A stretch of 64,000 bases of DNA. Origin: Chaetomium olivaceum (Eukaryota; Ascomycota; Sordariomycetes; Sordariales; Chaetomiaceae). The notes under the pieces are model-generated. The model had not been told where the DNA came from and ran no database searches. It saw only the letters and a program-made list of their open reading frames with translations. The stretch is from positions 372,001 to 436,000 of the forward strand of contig JAYWVB010000012.1 in the NCBI GenBank assembly GCA_039881045.1, in the 5' to 3' direction. How positions within the stretch are numbered: position 1 is the stretch's first letter; every line of letters starts with the position of its first letter. Position numbers and translations under genes: made by a program. Positions 21,367 to 33,600 of this stretch are shown piece by piece.

Positions 21367-23962
21367 ATGGCTTGCGGCAGCCTCTCGCCTCAATACCCGG
21401 TCATAGATGGTATCCTTTACCTGGTCCATCCACAACCTCTGGTACGTTCAGTTTTATCTGTCCAAAGGAAAAGCGCGTGCTCACAATTAACATGTTTTTG
21501 TTACCGCTTACAGGCCAAATCGTTGAGCTGTTGGCCCACTCTGATCCGATTCCCACTGTCGTGCTTACCATTGGCGACGCCATCGACTCGGTCGACAAGG
21601 CTTCGGCATTGGTCGATCGCTTTGCAAGTGTCGACGACGTCTACTCTAAATCATTCGCGCACTCGGTAATTCTGCAGCCCAGTATAGGCAGTGATTCGAT
21701 CGAGCAACTCCTCGCTGAGTTCAAGGCCTCTGATCGCTTCAACACCGTCTATCACACATCTCCAAGCTCCGCGCCTAGCGCTCTTCCTCCGGGTCCCTAC
21801 TTTCTCGTACATGGCAGTATCCATCAAGCATATCGCTTGTACGAAGACGAGCTGGACAGCTTCATATTTGGCGTTATTCCCGAAGATGTCTTGAATCCAA
21901 AGAAGTCCTAACGCCCCCACCATCCTGCCGTTCATTGTTCTGACCATCTCTAGATACTCCGTTGTCACTTCGCTCAGCCACAGTGGCTTGTGGAAGAGAA
22001 TTGCTGTTCCAAGTCGGCTTTACGCGAAACCTACGCCAGAGAAACCTCTTGCAGGCGCGCGCATGGGCATCAAAGACATATTCCGTCTTGAAGGCACACA
22101 GTTGACCATGATGAGCAGGTCGTGGATCGAGCTCTACGGTCCAGATGAAGAAAGCGCCAATTACACCAAGAAACTCATTGAACTGGGAGCGGTAATTGTG
22201 GGCAAGACCAAGATGACTTCCTTTGCATCGCCCGAAGAGCCTACAGACCAATGGGTTGACTTTCACTGCCCTGTTAATCCGCGCGGCGATCGCTATCAGA
22301 GTCCTTCTAGCAGTTCCACAGGCGCCGGCACTTCTCTTGCTGGTTATGACTGGCTTGATTTCTCCATTGCCGGAGACTGTATGGGCCCCTCCCTCGCTGT
22401 ATTTTTCACCGCATGCTAACAATTCTGCGACGCAGCTGCCGGAAGTGTACGAGCACCCGCACCTTGCAGCGGACTCTTCTCTCTGCGACCCAGCTTCGAG
22501 TCCACATCCATGAAAGGAATACCACCCAATTCGCCGTATGTGCTACTTTGGGCGCCACAGTAATGCTCCACTGACACGGAATAGGAAGTTCGATGTCGTA
22601 GGCCAGTTTGGTCGCAGTCTAGACGATCTTCACTACATTGCTTCACACACATTCGAGAATATCCATCACAACTTCTCTGGATTCCCTTCAAAAATCCTCT
22701 ACCCCTCCGAATTCTACCCGCTCGCCAATCCAAAGCAACAAGCTCTAACTGAGGAATTCATCGGCATTCTTGAAGACTTCTTAGGTGTCAAGAGAACCCC
22801 ATTCAGCTTCGCAGAGGAGTGGGAGAAGAACTCCCCGAAGAAGGCCGGTGGTCTGCCATTGCTAAAGTACACCGAAAAAGTATGCTTCTCCAACTATTCC
22901 TGTTTCCGCTACTAAATGACTACATCAGAGCGCGTTCTGGGCATTATGCTACGACTACTATCATGGGTTCGACAATTTTCGTAACGAATACAGAGCGAAG
23001 TTCGGCAAAGAGGCGTTTGTCAGCTCAGTTGTCCGTTTCCGATGGTCAGTGTTCTATCCGTTCTATCTGTCCGTATAGTACTAACGAAGGAAACCAGGGG
23101 TGTCGGGAAAGATGTCACTCTGGAAGAATACGAGACATACTTGGAGGAACTTGCGGTCTTCAGAGACTGGTTCAGCGATTTCATCATGGGCCCAGATTCA
23201 GGCTCTCTTTCCAGCGCCATACTCATCATGCCGTACGGAGAAGCCGACCCGGAATATCGTGATGATCCAAGCCCGTAAGAAGAACCCGGTCTACATAACT
23301 TGGCGTATTACACTGACGTTGGCTCCAGACCGGCTGGCACTTTCCCAACGATTGCGGAGAAGTTCATATCGCCTATTCTCCACGCTCCTCAGCTTGTGCT
23401 GCCATGTAAGCTATGTACGGCCCTTGATAAGTTGATGCACGATACCAACAACCCATATAGTCGCTCAGATGCCATACCGCTCAAGGATCAGCAGAAGAGA
23501 TGAAGTGCGGCCCATAGCTAGCACCTTGGTAGGAGCGAAAGGTAATGAGAGATGATATCACTGTAGAACTGCAACTAACCCCTCTTAGGGAGCGACCTCA
23601 TGCTCATCAAGCTCGCGAGAGCGGCGTTCAGCAAGGCTTCATGGCCCACTTGCATCCAAACCGGCCGCTACATGTACCCTCTTGGCAATAATTCAAGAAA
23701 CGTGGGTTCACCAAACGGCAGCGCTTCTATCAACTATCAGACTCGTCGGAAAGTACTCCAAGAGATCCATGACGAGTTTAGTAAGGGCGGCTCAGCTAGC
23801 TCAGTGAGGATCTTGCCGAATGAACGACGATCTCCGAGAAAACAAGAGACGATATTTTGGTCAACATTCGATATTCAACAGAAGGAAGTGGGTATGTATC
23901 TTAGTGACTGGAGCAATAAGCGGCACACCAGGAACACAATGATCGAACAAAAGGGAAAATAG
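21367..23962 (+). CDS. Amidase-signature family protein with fungal N-terminal extension, about nine exons
   Basis: Amidase-signature hydrolases use a Ser-cisSer-Lys triad. Exon 1 starts MACGSLSPQYPVIDG (21367). Exon 2 is 21514-21904 and exon 3 starts at 21954. Later junctions are near 22380, 22435, 22532, 22585, 22880, 22930, 23043, 23098, 23277, 23330, 23407, 23461, 23542 and 23589. The catalytic Lys is in GARMGIKDIFRLEG; the Gly/Ser block is SSSSTGAGTSLAGYDWLDFS followed by IAG-D and AGSVRAPAPCSGLFSLRPSF. It matches fungal amidases carrying an N-terminal scytalone-dehydratase-like (Arp1-like) region. Downstream joins keep frame. The first junction needs a weak GTTCAG donor or has one base missing, and the exon 2 donor GTCCTA is weak. 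Substrate unknown. Confidence 0.8.
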
Positions 23963-24481
23963 GTAGAAATAAAATTATATCATATCGAGACCGCTGAAAA
24001 TGTCAACCTCAACCCCAAACTTCGACCACCATCACCGCTAACATGGCTCCGACAATCCCAAGTCTGGTCCACATCGGGATGATGGCATACATATCTACCT
24101 TAGCCAGAAGAGGATTGAACACGACCGAGATAAGTCCCTACATTACCTAATAAAGCATTGAATCTCAACCAAACCGAAGAATTAGTCCCTTACAGCCTAG
24201 GAATATCATGGACTATGTTGTGTGAATCCTGCCAGAATAGTTGGCATCGGGATGACGGGCAGTCTCCATTGTCTGTGACGTTTTATTGACCTTCTAAGTA
24301 CCTAGGGGTTTTGGTAGGTACATAATTGCATACCAACCACTTATTTCGTAGCTGTTGGTTCTCGCTTCAGCGAGTCACAACAGCCCCCACGGTACACGGC
24401 CCCTGCATACTTGGGTGCCGACGTTCTCACCCTTCAATTTCCTCACATATCTCATGCCCGCGTATTCTCACCGTAATCACC
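23963..24481. other. Intergenic, no gene seen
   Basis: About 520 bases between two plus-strand genes. No supported coding sequence. Confidence 0.4.
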
Positions 24482-25471
24482 ATGAGCCAGAGTCAGACAA
24501 CCGACGGCTTGAGCGCAGCGGCCTCGCCACCCTGGGGTTCCCTCCCCGTGGAACAGTACCTCCTCGTAAGTAAGCCCAGCGGCATCGGGCGGTTTCCTGC
24601 CCACTGACAAAGAATACGAACAGCGCAACTGGAACACCACCTCCCCCCTTCCCCACGCCACCCAGCGTCAGCACCTCGTGCGTGCATTCATCCAAGCCGA
24701 CTCCGCAGCGGCAGTCACCACGGAGCCGATCAACCCCACAGCCGAGCAAATCGCCACGATCCTAGCCCCCTGGCGGCAGGACGCGCTGCGCAAGCTGGCG
24801 CGCAAGCACTGCGCAACGATCGGGCCATGGGAGGAGTTCTACTTGCTGCGCACGCACTACGCCGGCAGCGCCGCCGACGACGCCAAGCTGCGCGCGTGGC
24901 TGGACCTGGACGAGTGCGAGAGCATCGACTTCCCCCGCGAGGAGGAGTGGTGGATGGTGCTGGACTACCGGGAGCTGTTCGATCTCGGCGAGCACAAACG
25001 CGACTGGCAGCGCGTGTACGACGTGTTCCCGGAACTGGCGGTACCTCAGTCGCGGGAGATACTGGAGGATCTGCGGAATGACTTGTCTTATATGCAGGGC
25101 AGGTTGGAGTGGCTGGTACCGCCGCCGGGGGTGCCGCAGGAGGAGGACTAGGCTGAGGCTACGCGTAAGGTCATCTCGAATAAGGGCAACAAGTTGCTGT
25201 TTGTGGACCGGGAGGCTTTTGAGACGGAGGGGTTGGGCTTGGTGTTTAGGGACACGAAGGGGAATGTGGTCAGGCACGGGCGGGTCAGGGCGGACGAGCT
25301 GAATGAGTTTATCCTCTATGACAACGTCAAGGGCGCTCTATGTGAGACGCATTTCTGGCTTGACTCTGAGGTGGGGAGAAGTACCGGGTTGGTGGCGATA
25401 TGGCTCGGGAAATTGTTTCTTTGCTCAAAGAATACGTGAAGCGGGAACGCAGTGAGGCACCTAAATGGTGA
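24482..25471 (+). pseudogene. Hypothetical acidic protein with an in-frame TAG and one frame break
   Basis: Exon 1 is 24482-24565 (MSQSQTTDGLSAAASPPWGS); a 58-bp intron precedes exon 2 from 24624. The frame runs to a TAG at 25149-25151. It then continues without change of frame through KLLFVDREAFETEGLGLVFR and LNEFILYDNVKGALCETHFW. At the GGGG run near 25373-25377 it shifts into a frame ending with EKYRVGGDMAREIVSLLKEY and a stop at 25471. The sequence after the TAG is protein-like, so one ancestral gene of about 310 codons is likely. No known domain was recognised; it is rich in Trp, Glu and Asp. An alternative is a functional shorter protein ending at 25151. Confidence 0.62.
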
Positions 25472-25538
25472 TATGGGGTTGTGTTGGACCTCTTGGTTGC
25501 AAGGCCGAGGCAGATTTGAGTCGATAGCCGTCTAAAAC

Positions 25539-26550
25539 TCACTTTGACTTTGGCGGAGATCCTTTGCTCCCCGCTGCGGCAGCCTCCGCTTTTCTCCGCC
25601 TTACACAAGCAATGATGGCTCGATAGTCTGGATATCTGATATCCAACTTCACACCAGTTTTCTTTTGTACAAGATTGACCATCACCGCTCCGATCGCCCC
25701 TGGATTGCACTTACCACTCACCTGCTGCCAATACTCAACATCCGGATCCCAGCCCTCGTCCTCGTGCCACCCCCCCCTTATACCAGCAGTTCACGAGCTC
25801 ATCCCTGAAGCGGCACTGTGCCAGGTCGACAATACGCGGCGTGTGCGACTGCCTGTCTACGACCACGTTGCGCGGTGCACAATCCTCCATGATGATACCG
25901 CGTTCGTTGATCTCATGTGCTGCATCCGCGGCCGATTGGATAATTTGTTGCCATTCCCTGAGGTTTCTTGGTAGGGGACCTAATATCAGGTCTTCCAAGC
26001 AATATCCGTCGATACGTTCTAGAAGGATGCCTCTGACGTCAAAGTAGGGCCCTGCTTCCAGTGGGATGGTTGAGAGATTCACTTGAGCAAGCATACGGGG
26101 AACTGATTTGCCCTGGAGATCAACGAGCCGCTTGTAGGCCTTGGTCTCGCATTCGAAGTGGTTGATACAGTCTTGCCATAGTACCGCCTCGTACTTGGCA
26201 AGACCTGAGGTGTGGTTCGGCTTGTCAAGAAACTCCTGAGCTGCGACGGCGAAGAGCTCGGTCTCTTTTCTGTTCTTTAAATAGTGGAGGAACGCGGGCA
26301 TCATCCCCGTTCTAACAAAGGCCTCAAATGCTGCTTCACTTTCCTGTGTATGTGGTGCGGGCTTGTCCTCGCCAACATCACGCAGGCATGAGCCAAATCG
26401 ACGATCGTAGAGCTTGAGCACATGGTGGACAGGGGGGCCGTGACCGGTCGTCAAGGTCACGTCCAGTACCACGGACATGGTCATCGACAGCACTTTGCTG
26501 ATGGTGGCGATAATTCGGGACGGCTGGTCATGGGAGGAGTTTTCGCACAC
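25539..26550 (-). pseudogene. Fungal protein-kinase-like / aminoglycoside-phosphotransferase-like protein, one G-run frame break
   Basis: Starts at 26550 (MCENSSHDQPSRI). The N-lobe has a beta-3-like lysine in HHVLKLYDRRFG. The catalytic-loop region reads HEINERGIIMEDCAPRNVVV, so the Asp and Asn of the usual HxDxxxxN are present but His is replaced by Met. The metal-binding block is RIVDLAQCRF (DLA in place of DFG). The reading frame changes at an eight-G run (plus-strand C8 at 25770-25777). Past it, in the next frame, the family-like tail NPGAIGAVMVNLVQKKTGVK and a Lys-rich end are found (stop at 25539). The domain type is common in fungi as stand-alone kinase-like proteins of unknown substrate. 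Whether the G-run is real decides if the gene is alive. Confidence 0.68.
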
Positions 26551-27476
26551 TTGGAGATCTAGTGGCGTCTCCGCTTGGTAGGGCGCGGGAATAAATGTGG
26601 TGGCCCTTTTCCGAGATATCCCGGTTAGCTAGGACGAATATTGCCGAGTGGGCGTTGTTTGCTTACATTGTGATTTGACTCATTTGAGTCTACGCTGGCA
26701 GGATAACGGTGATGGCGGTTGTCGGATGCAGTTAGGTCAAAGGGGGGGGAGGATGGGAGGGGATTGTCGAGTTTTAGAAGCGCAGACTACCATGTCTGCG
26801 CTTTAAATGGTCAGGATATATGTACCGTGTCTATCCTCGAACCGCGTGACCCAATTCCCTTTCATCTCCCTCTCCCTCTCCAATTTCGCCACGAAGCTGA
26901 GCAGCCAACATTCACCAAAAAGCCGGACACTGGTACTCCTAATAACGCTCGTAGTTCTTGACTGACCAAAGGCCTTTTTCTGTTGTTACCCACGGGCATC
27001 GCATTATGTACCCTGCGCGTGCTGGAGATTCTCAACTTCGGTCATTGAACAGACTGACCCTCCATCAATATCTCAATTATGACACCCCAACCACCAATGC
27101 ATTGCGATTTCGGTAGCGCCAGAGTGCAGAAACCTTCGCAACAAACCTATTTAAAGGTTTGCCAAGTCCATGAGACGTATTTACCATGTTGGAATGGTCT
27201 GTTGGCTGCAAGGCAGACGCAAACCCAACTCGACGACCCAATGACGAGCCTCCCGCGGAAATCCGGTCCCATCTTCATGTGATCTGACGACGCCTGAATA
27301 GGAAGACGGGTCGTATGGAGTGATTGTGCCTTGGAATCGTAAGCAGCTACAATCATTAAACGAAGGCATTCTGCCCAAGGCCGGTCCCTCTTTGATCACG
27401 ATCTTCATCAGTTTCAGGTCTCGGACTTCAGCAAGCACTGAAACAAAACTCCTGAGACTATACTTCCCAACCCCCC
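26551..27476. other. Intergenic, no gene seen
   Basis: Over 900 bases with no recognisable coding sequence. Contains the promoter side of the kinase-like gene and the 3' flank of the next minus-strand gene. Confidence 0.4.
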
Positions 27477-27889
27477 CTACGACAGCTCCGACGACACAAC
27501 CACATACACCTCATACCGCGTCGCATTCAGCGAGTGCACCTTGCAAAGGCCCTTGCCTAGAAGGTACAAACGCACGCTAGGTACTCGGTGAGGTCCCTCA
27601 CGCGCGCGACTACCTTGGTAAAGACGAGAAACTGGTCACCGCGGCCCGTGGCGAGCTGATTCTGCCAGTAGACGGAGACTGCCGGCGGGCCGCCCCTAAA
27701 TTGGTCCACGCCGGCCACGTGGGTCTTGAGCTCGCCCGTGGAGAGTCCGAGGTACTTGTCATCGACGATCGGGTATCCATCGACGGTGCAGAGCTGGATC
27801 GGGAGTTCGCTAGCGTTGCCGGGAAGTTCGGGTTGGGTGACGGGGGCGTCTGTGCCTGGGGGGTTGGCGGTGTTGGTAGGGGAGTCCAT
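27477..27889 (-). pseudogene. Hypothetical conserved-looking protein (about 137 codons), one frame break
   Basis: Starts MDSPTNTANPPGTDAP at 27889. A well-formed globular segment follows, with PIVDDKYLGLSTGELKTHVA, SVYWQNQLATGRGDQFLVF and VVARVRDLTEYL. The original frame stops at 27557. A one-base change at about 27575-27580 opens RLYLLGKGLCKVHSLNATRY and a hydrophobic end stopping at 27477. The continuity suggests a single gene with a one-base deletion. No family recognised. Confidence 0.55.
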
Positions 27890-29552
27890 AGCGGGGTCTA
27901 TTGAGTTAGAGAGGTGGACTATTTAAAAGGCTAGAGGGAGTTGCTTACCTCTTCTTTTTGGGAGGCTTTGTTGGAGAATGGACTTTTGTGATAGGACGTT
28001 GTTCCCTTTTAATTCAGTTGTGGGTGGCGGGTGAACCGGAGCTATTGATCAAGTGCTGGGTTTGACTGCATCTGCAAAACCCGTAACCATCTGGCAGGCA
28101 AATAAACAAGTGTCCCCCCCTTTGTTCAGGGGAAGAAGCACGCAGTCACACGTCGCTGCGTTGCATTATCGTGGCGGATCCTTTACTTTCGAAAGCTGGT
28201 GAACTTGATGTCTGATTTCCTTCTCTGCTTGAGACCAAGAGACTGGTCCATCCCGAGCCTTCTTATATACAGCTGAAAATGCAACGCGCAAAACGGAAAA
28301 ACAAAAGACCCCTACCCCTGAACAAGCAAAGAGTATCGCTGCGCTGGGCGCGCCCCAGCTCACTATATACGAGAGAATGTGGTATTCTTAATATCACTTG
28401 AAGTTTACCTAATATGGGTATAACAAGCCACGTCGTCTAATTATCGCCCATTAGTTTAAGGACTGGAGATAGTAGCCCCGGAAAACAGACAATACCTTAC
28501 CTACCTAAACAACGATAACAACCTACAACACCTATATTAGAAACCAACCAACGAGCACCTACCCTCCCAGCGCAACATGTCCAGCCCCCCAACCGAACCC
28601 ATTGCAACAGAAGCAACACAGGAACCGCACAAGACACGGAAGGACACGAGATTTATATAATCCTAGACGCCATGCTCTTCCATGCTGCATGCCTCACATC
28701 AACCCAAGCCCGTGGCCACAACCCACGGCGGCAACGGTGTAAGCGCCCAGGCCGCCGACCACGCGACCATACAGGCGCAACACAACAGCAACGAAAACAT
28801 CACAACAACATCACAGCAACATCGCAGAATAATCACGACATCACAGGACAACACCATAACGTAGAGCATCAACGGAGCATCAACCACTAGATCGCCCACC
28901 AAGCACAAATGCCAACACCGGGCCAGCAACACCAGACCGGCTGTACAACAGCAAATATCGCTGAGCAGGACGGTCCCGGTCTTAGGCGAGGACACGAGCT
29001 GCCTGCCCGGGTGCGGTGCCGGGCCGGCGACGAGGTGAAGCAGCTAAGGGGGGGGAGGGGGCAACGAGGCGATGGGGTAGGGCAAGTAGCGAGCGACGGG
29101 GGGAGGCTGTTGCTGAGTTTGCTATTGTTGGTCGGTCCTAGGTGGGCGGCGGCGGCGGGAGGTTGTTGTTAGGGCTGCTGTTGTTGGCTGGTCCTGGGGA
29201 GCGAGCGGCGGCGGAAGGATGCTGCTCAGTCTGCTGCGGTTGGTCAGTTCGGAAGAGGCAACGGTGGGGAGGCGGGTTGAGAGGCGAGCAGGGATGGGTG
29301 GAGAAGGTCGGAGGTGGATTTGTGGAAGGGTAGAACGACCGAGAGGAATGATAGAGGGCAACGGGGGCAGGGGTAGTAGATGGAGAGCTCCGCTCGGATA
29401 GCGAAGGCGGAGCTATAGCGCGCTCGGTGGACGTCGACGGGTAACGGGTGGTGTCGATCACCCACCGTGTGTACAGCGGCAAGGGGCCGTCGTCGTCGCC
29501 GGGGAAGTGGAATGGCCAGAGATAACGGCGAAGAGGTTACAAAAGGCTAAGG
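27890..29552. other. Low-information region, no supported gene
   Basis: Long stretch with only compositionally odd open frames: CAACA-rich at about 28690-28880 and G-rich at about 29040-29330. A minus-strand frame at 29482-29138 starts MPLYTRWVIDTTRYP, which looks protein-like briefly and then turns into Pro/Ser/Thr low complexity. I could not place it in a family. Confidence 0.4.
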
Positions 29553-30093
29553 GTGGAACAGAACAGCTTTTCCAACGCCTCTCCCACATCGTCGTGGCGT
29601 TTCGCCCGCCTTCTCTCAATTCATGCCGGCAAGGTCACCCGATCCAGTGCATGGGGTCGTCTTCTGCCTCCCGTCGCCGTCCTCAATAAAGGTGGACTCT
29701 GGGAAGAACTTCATGCCAACCGCGATATGGGATGTGGCGCCAAACCTTGGTTTGATGCTTTGCTGGATCGACCTGGTGCTCCCGTCTTTGACGCTGTCTG
29801 TGAGGGCGTCGTCGGAGAGCTGAGCTTCTCCGTCCACAATTGATTAACGGGCAAGGAGAAATCGGTTGATCCCCTTGCCCACAACACCACTCTGTATCTC
29901 AAGCGCCTGTACAGCCCCAAGTGCCACCAGGACACGTTCACCAAGAACCTGAAGAAACTCCAGGGTACGGCATCGCGCTAACCCAGCCTTCGGACAAGAA
30001 GAATCCCATGGTCTTGAAAAGTTTACCTGCATTTCGTACACCTGCTACGATGACGTCTTCTACACTCTGATCAGCTCAAACGTTTTCCGTTGA
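29553..30093 (+). pseudogene. Coding-like fragments of an unrecognised gene
   Basis: Three protein-like blocks lie in order on the plus strand but in different frames. The first is LWEELHANRDMGCGAKPWFD to GVVGELSFSVHN (stop 29843). The second is VDPLAHNTTLYLKRLYSPKC to FTKNLKKLQG (about 29868-29965). The third is FTCISYTCYDDVFYTLISSN, ending in a stop at 30091-30093. Codon choice and amino-acid texture suggest a real but decayed or mis-sequenced gene. No ORF spans it and no domain was recognised. Confidence 0.35.
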
Positions 30094-30697
30094 AACGCAC
30101 TCGCCAGGTCATAGGCTGCAAACTACCTGCATGGCAACAACGGACCACGGGCCGCCTCCGACATGGGACGATCTGGCCAACCTTTTGTCAACCAAAGGAC
30201 GCGCGGTGCAGGTGGTAGTGCTCAACGCAAGCTACCCCACTAATACCTTCAACGGCGGCGATATCATCATGAACCCAGACACCAACGGCTCGACCCAAAC
30301 AACCCGCCGTCACCGAAGGAAATCCATGACTTATCGACTCACGTTGGCATGGTGTGCCGTAGTGGCGTCGGGCCAGGCGAAAGTCATGCACCTGTACGTT
30401 CATGCTTACGGCGTAGTTAGCAGCTTCGTCGAAATAATAACCGTTGAAAATTTTGTCACCGCTCAGTATAGGTACCAATTATTCATAGCATCCTCGGATC
30501 GTGTTGTTCAACATGTTCTAAGAGGCTGCGGCTGCTCACGGTCCGGGAGCATTGCCAGTGGTTCTTCGATGCACGCAAGAATTATGTCTACCTACAAAAC
30601 GGCTCATGATGGTTTGGGGCGTGTAGAAGACTGACTAATAGTTTTAGAAAGCGCCCTACTCACCAGCGCCTTAGCTTCGGTACGTGATCTTCGTCGG

Positions 30698-33600
30698 TCA
30701 CGCCCACCAGTCCTTTCTCAGTTTCTCCAACCACTCCTTTCGCACCGTGACACCATTCTCGAACGAACCAGCGGCAACATGCATTGCATCTTCGGGGATA
30801 GGCCAAGCTTGGTAGACGTCATGTCGAGGATGACATAGGCGGTGGGTTAGCCTCTCTTGACTCTGGAAGTCCCTGAGTAGCATCAAGCAGTCGCCACACC
30901 AGTGGATCCCGTTGGGACAAATCTCACAAATAAATATCTCCGCTGCTCGATCGATGCCTTTCTTGCAGTTGCAACAACAATAAAACGCCGTGGCAATCTC
31001 GATGTTCAGCTTCAAAGCATCTCCCTCCTCATCCTTCGACCCCTCGCTCCCACCCTTTGAGGGCTCAAGTGATCGAAAGAGGATCGCCATGATGGCCGCG
31101 GCGTTCCGTCTGTCTCCAGCGTGGAAGAGCGAGACGGCAAGACTCGATATTCCGGCGGTGTCGTTGGTAGGGTCGTCGTCGTCTACCGTGTTCATCTCCT
31201 CTAGGAGGCGAGCCCGGAAGCACTTCCGCCAGACCGTCTCATCGGCCCCTCTATGGTCCCTCAACCAACGTCCCATAGCATCGCAGGATAATCAGCACGG
31301 AAGACATCGAACCTTCGTAATCGTCACCAAAACCGGTCGAAACCGGAACCGCCAGCTGCTTCAGGTTGTCTGCGCTCGTCGGCCTTGTTGTCGGATCCTT
31401 CTCCCAAGCCTCCACGGCTGCATCAAAGTAGAAGCGCGCCAGCATATTCCGCGCTTCCATCCGCTCGCTTGCGTACTTTCTCTGGAGGCCCTCGTTCTTC
31501 TGCACCAGCCGTTTGAGGAATGTCTCCAGAAGAGTCACAGCTTGCTCTTCCATCCCGTAAAAGACGCACTTGAATTTTGCGCTCGTGTATGGTAGCCAGA
31601 CCTTAATCCACTCGCGGTCTCCGAAGTCAACTATTGTCATGGCCTCGTCTAGTGCGTCTAGAACAAATGCTGGTCGACCCATTGTGGCGCATGCCCAGCC
31701 GATAGGCCAGAGAACGTCCTCGCCACGCACGAAAAGCCGCACCAGCGCGTTGTATGTAAGCCCGCGGATCTCGGTAGATGCCAGAACCTTCAAGACGTCC
31801 ATGAGCTCAGCTGCGTTTTCGTGTTTCTGCAGTTCGTGGAGGAGGGTGGTCGCGGCAAGGATGCAAGTTGGGTCGGCGCGGAAACCTTCCCTGGCGTGAT
31901 GGTAGGCCTTGTCCGTATCACCGATTTGCGTTGCCCAATCTGTTATCCGCGGCCATAGATAACCCAGAATCCAGTGAAGCTTGTCTGGGAGGGCCTCGAT
32001 CGCCTGCTCTTGCCAAACAATGGCCTCTGCATGTTGGCCCTGTTCACCGGCGCAGCGGGCGAGGCCTTCGAGAGCGACCCAAGCACGCGGGTACAGGGCG
32101 ATGGCGCTTTTGTAATGCGAGACTGCGGCATCGTAATGTAAGCCCATCATCAAGCTCCATCCGAGAAGGGTGTGCCAGTGGACATCACGTTTCAGCCCGG
32201 CGTAGCTCGCGGTATATTCCAAGCGCTCAGGGGTCACGGCTCTAAAATCGACGAATGCGGAGGGCTCGGGCAGTGGCTCACGCCCCTCAAGCAAGGTCAG
32301 CCATCCGTTGATGAGCCAGGCTGAAAACTCTCCCTTCTGAAGGTCGTATCGCTTTCGAAACTTGGCTGGCAGAGCCACTCGGCTGACGCCGTGTGGATGG
32401 CTGGCCGGAGTAGGTCCTCGAGAGACTCTGACGCCTTCAGCATCCATGCCACCGCAATGTCAGACACCGATACAAACCCCGGAACAACGAAACACTGCCG
32501 AGCCAAGACTGAACGAGTCGGAGATAGCGGTCCGTCGCGGCCCAGAGCGCCCAAAACTCGCGATTCGAGTTGTGAAATTCGTCGTAGTCCATCACGGAGT
32601 TCAAGAAACACAATGCGCCCTTCCTGGTACCGAACAACCAGTAAAGCCCTTCAATAACTCTCCCAGCCTTCTCTGGCGAGATGGCTTCCCTGTGGATTCC
32701 TTCCAGATGGAACGGCAGATGGCACAGCGGGTAGTCGCAAAGGAATCGCTGATCATCTTTCAGAGAAAGTTCAAGCTTGAAGATCTCTAGGCAGGCAATA
32801 GTGATCTCTACGTGTGCGTCCTCTGCGCCTGGGATGATAGATAGGGGCTCGCTCTGTCTGGTCTTGGGATTACCTTCGCGGACTAGTAAATCCCGGATTC
32901 GTGTGTGACAGAACGCCACCTTGGTGTCCACCTTGTGTTTGGTCAGATGAGAAAACAGATCTCCCAGCACCTCTTCAGCGCCTTCTTCTGTGCTTCTCCC
33001 CTCGTTCGCCCGGACTCGTTCCACGGTGGTGCTGAAAATATCGTCGTCGTCAGACATCGTACCGCCTTCGCTATCCTCCTCGTCGCTCTTACCATCGTCG
33101 TACGAAAAGTCAAAACCACCTTCGTCTTCAGTTTGGGAGTCTGTTCCACCAGACCTAGATCCCAGCTTCTCATCATCTTCAACTTCAGACTCGTCACTGG
33201 ACACTTCAACTTCGTCGGGGTCCACGTCATTTGGGAACTTCAAGTCGAAAACGGACGACAACGTCCCACGGGTGTGCTTCCAAAGCAAATAATTCGGCTT
33301 CCGGGCGGGCAAACTTGTGACCAAGTCCAATTCGCCAAACAGAAGCGGCCGCCGAGCGTGCGTCATGAACATTAGCATCTTGCGAAGCACGTGCTGGTCA
33401 AGTTCTTCGTCCTTGGCGAGCCGATCGAACACGGACCAGATCATCGTGTCGAGAGTAGAGGGTGGACTCGCCAGAATGGCATCGATTTGCGGTAAATCCT
33501 TTTTCACCAAACTGTCGAGAAGGAGTTTGGCCCACAAGAAGACGCCATCGGCACCTTCGGCTACTTTCTTCATGATCTTGCCGCCCTCCTTGTTGGCCCT

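Noticed and set aside
30131..30634. Overlapping frames on both strands (167 codons plus, 96 codons minus)
   Set aside because: Both look weakly protein-like but neither shows a domain or a supporting neighbour; not enough to annotate.
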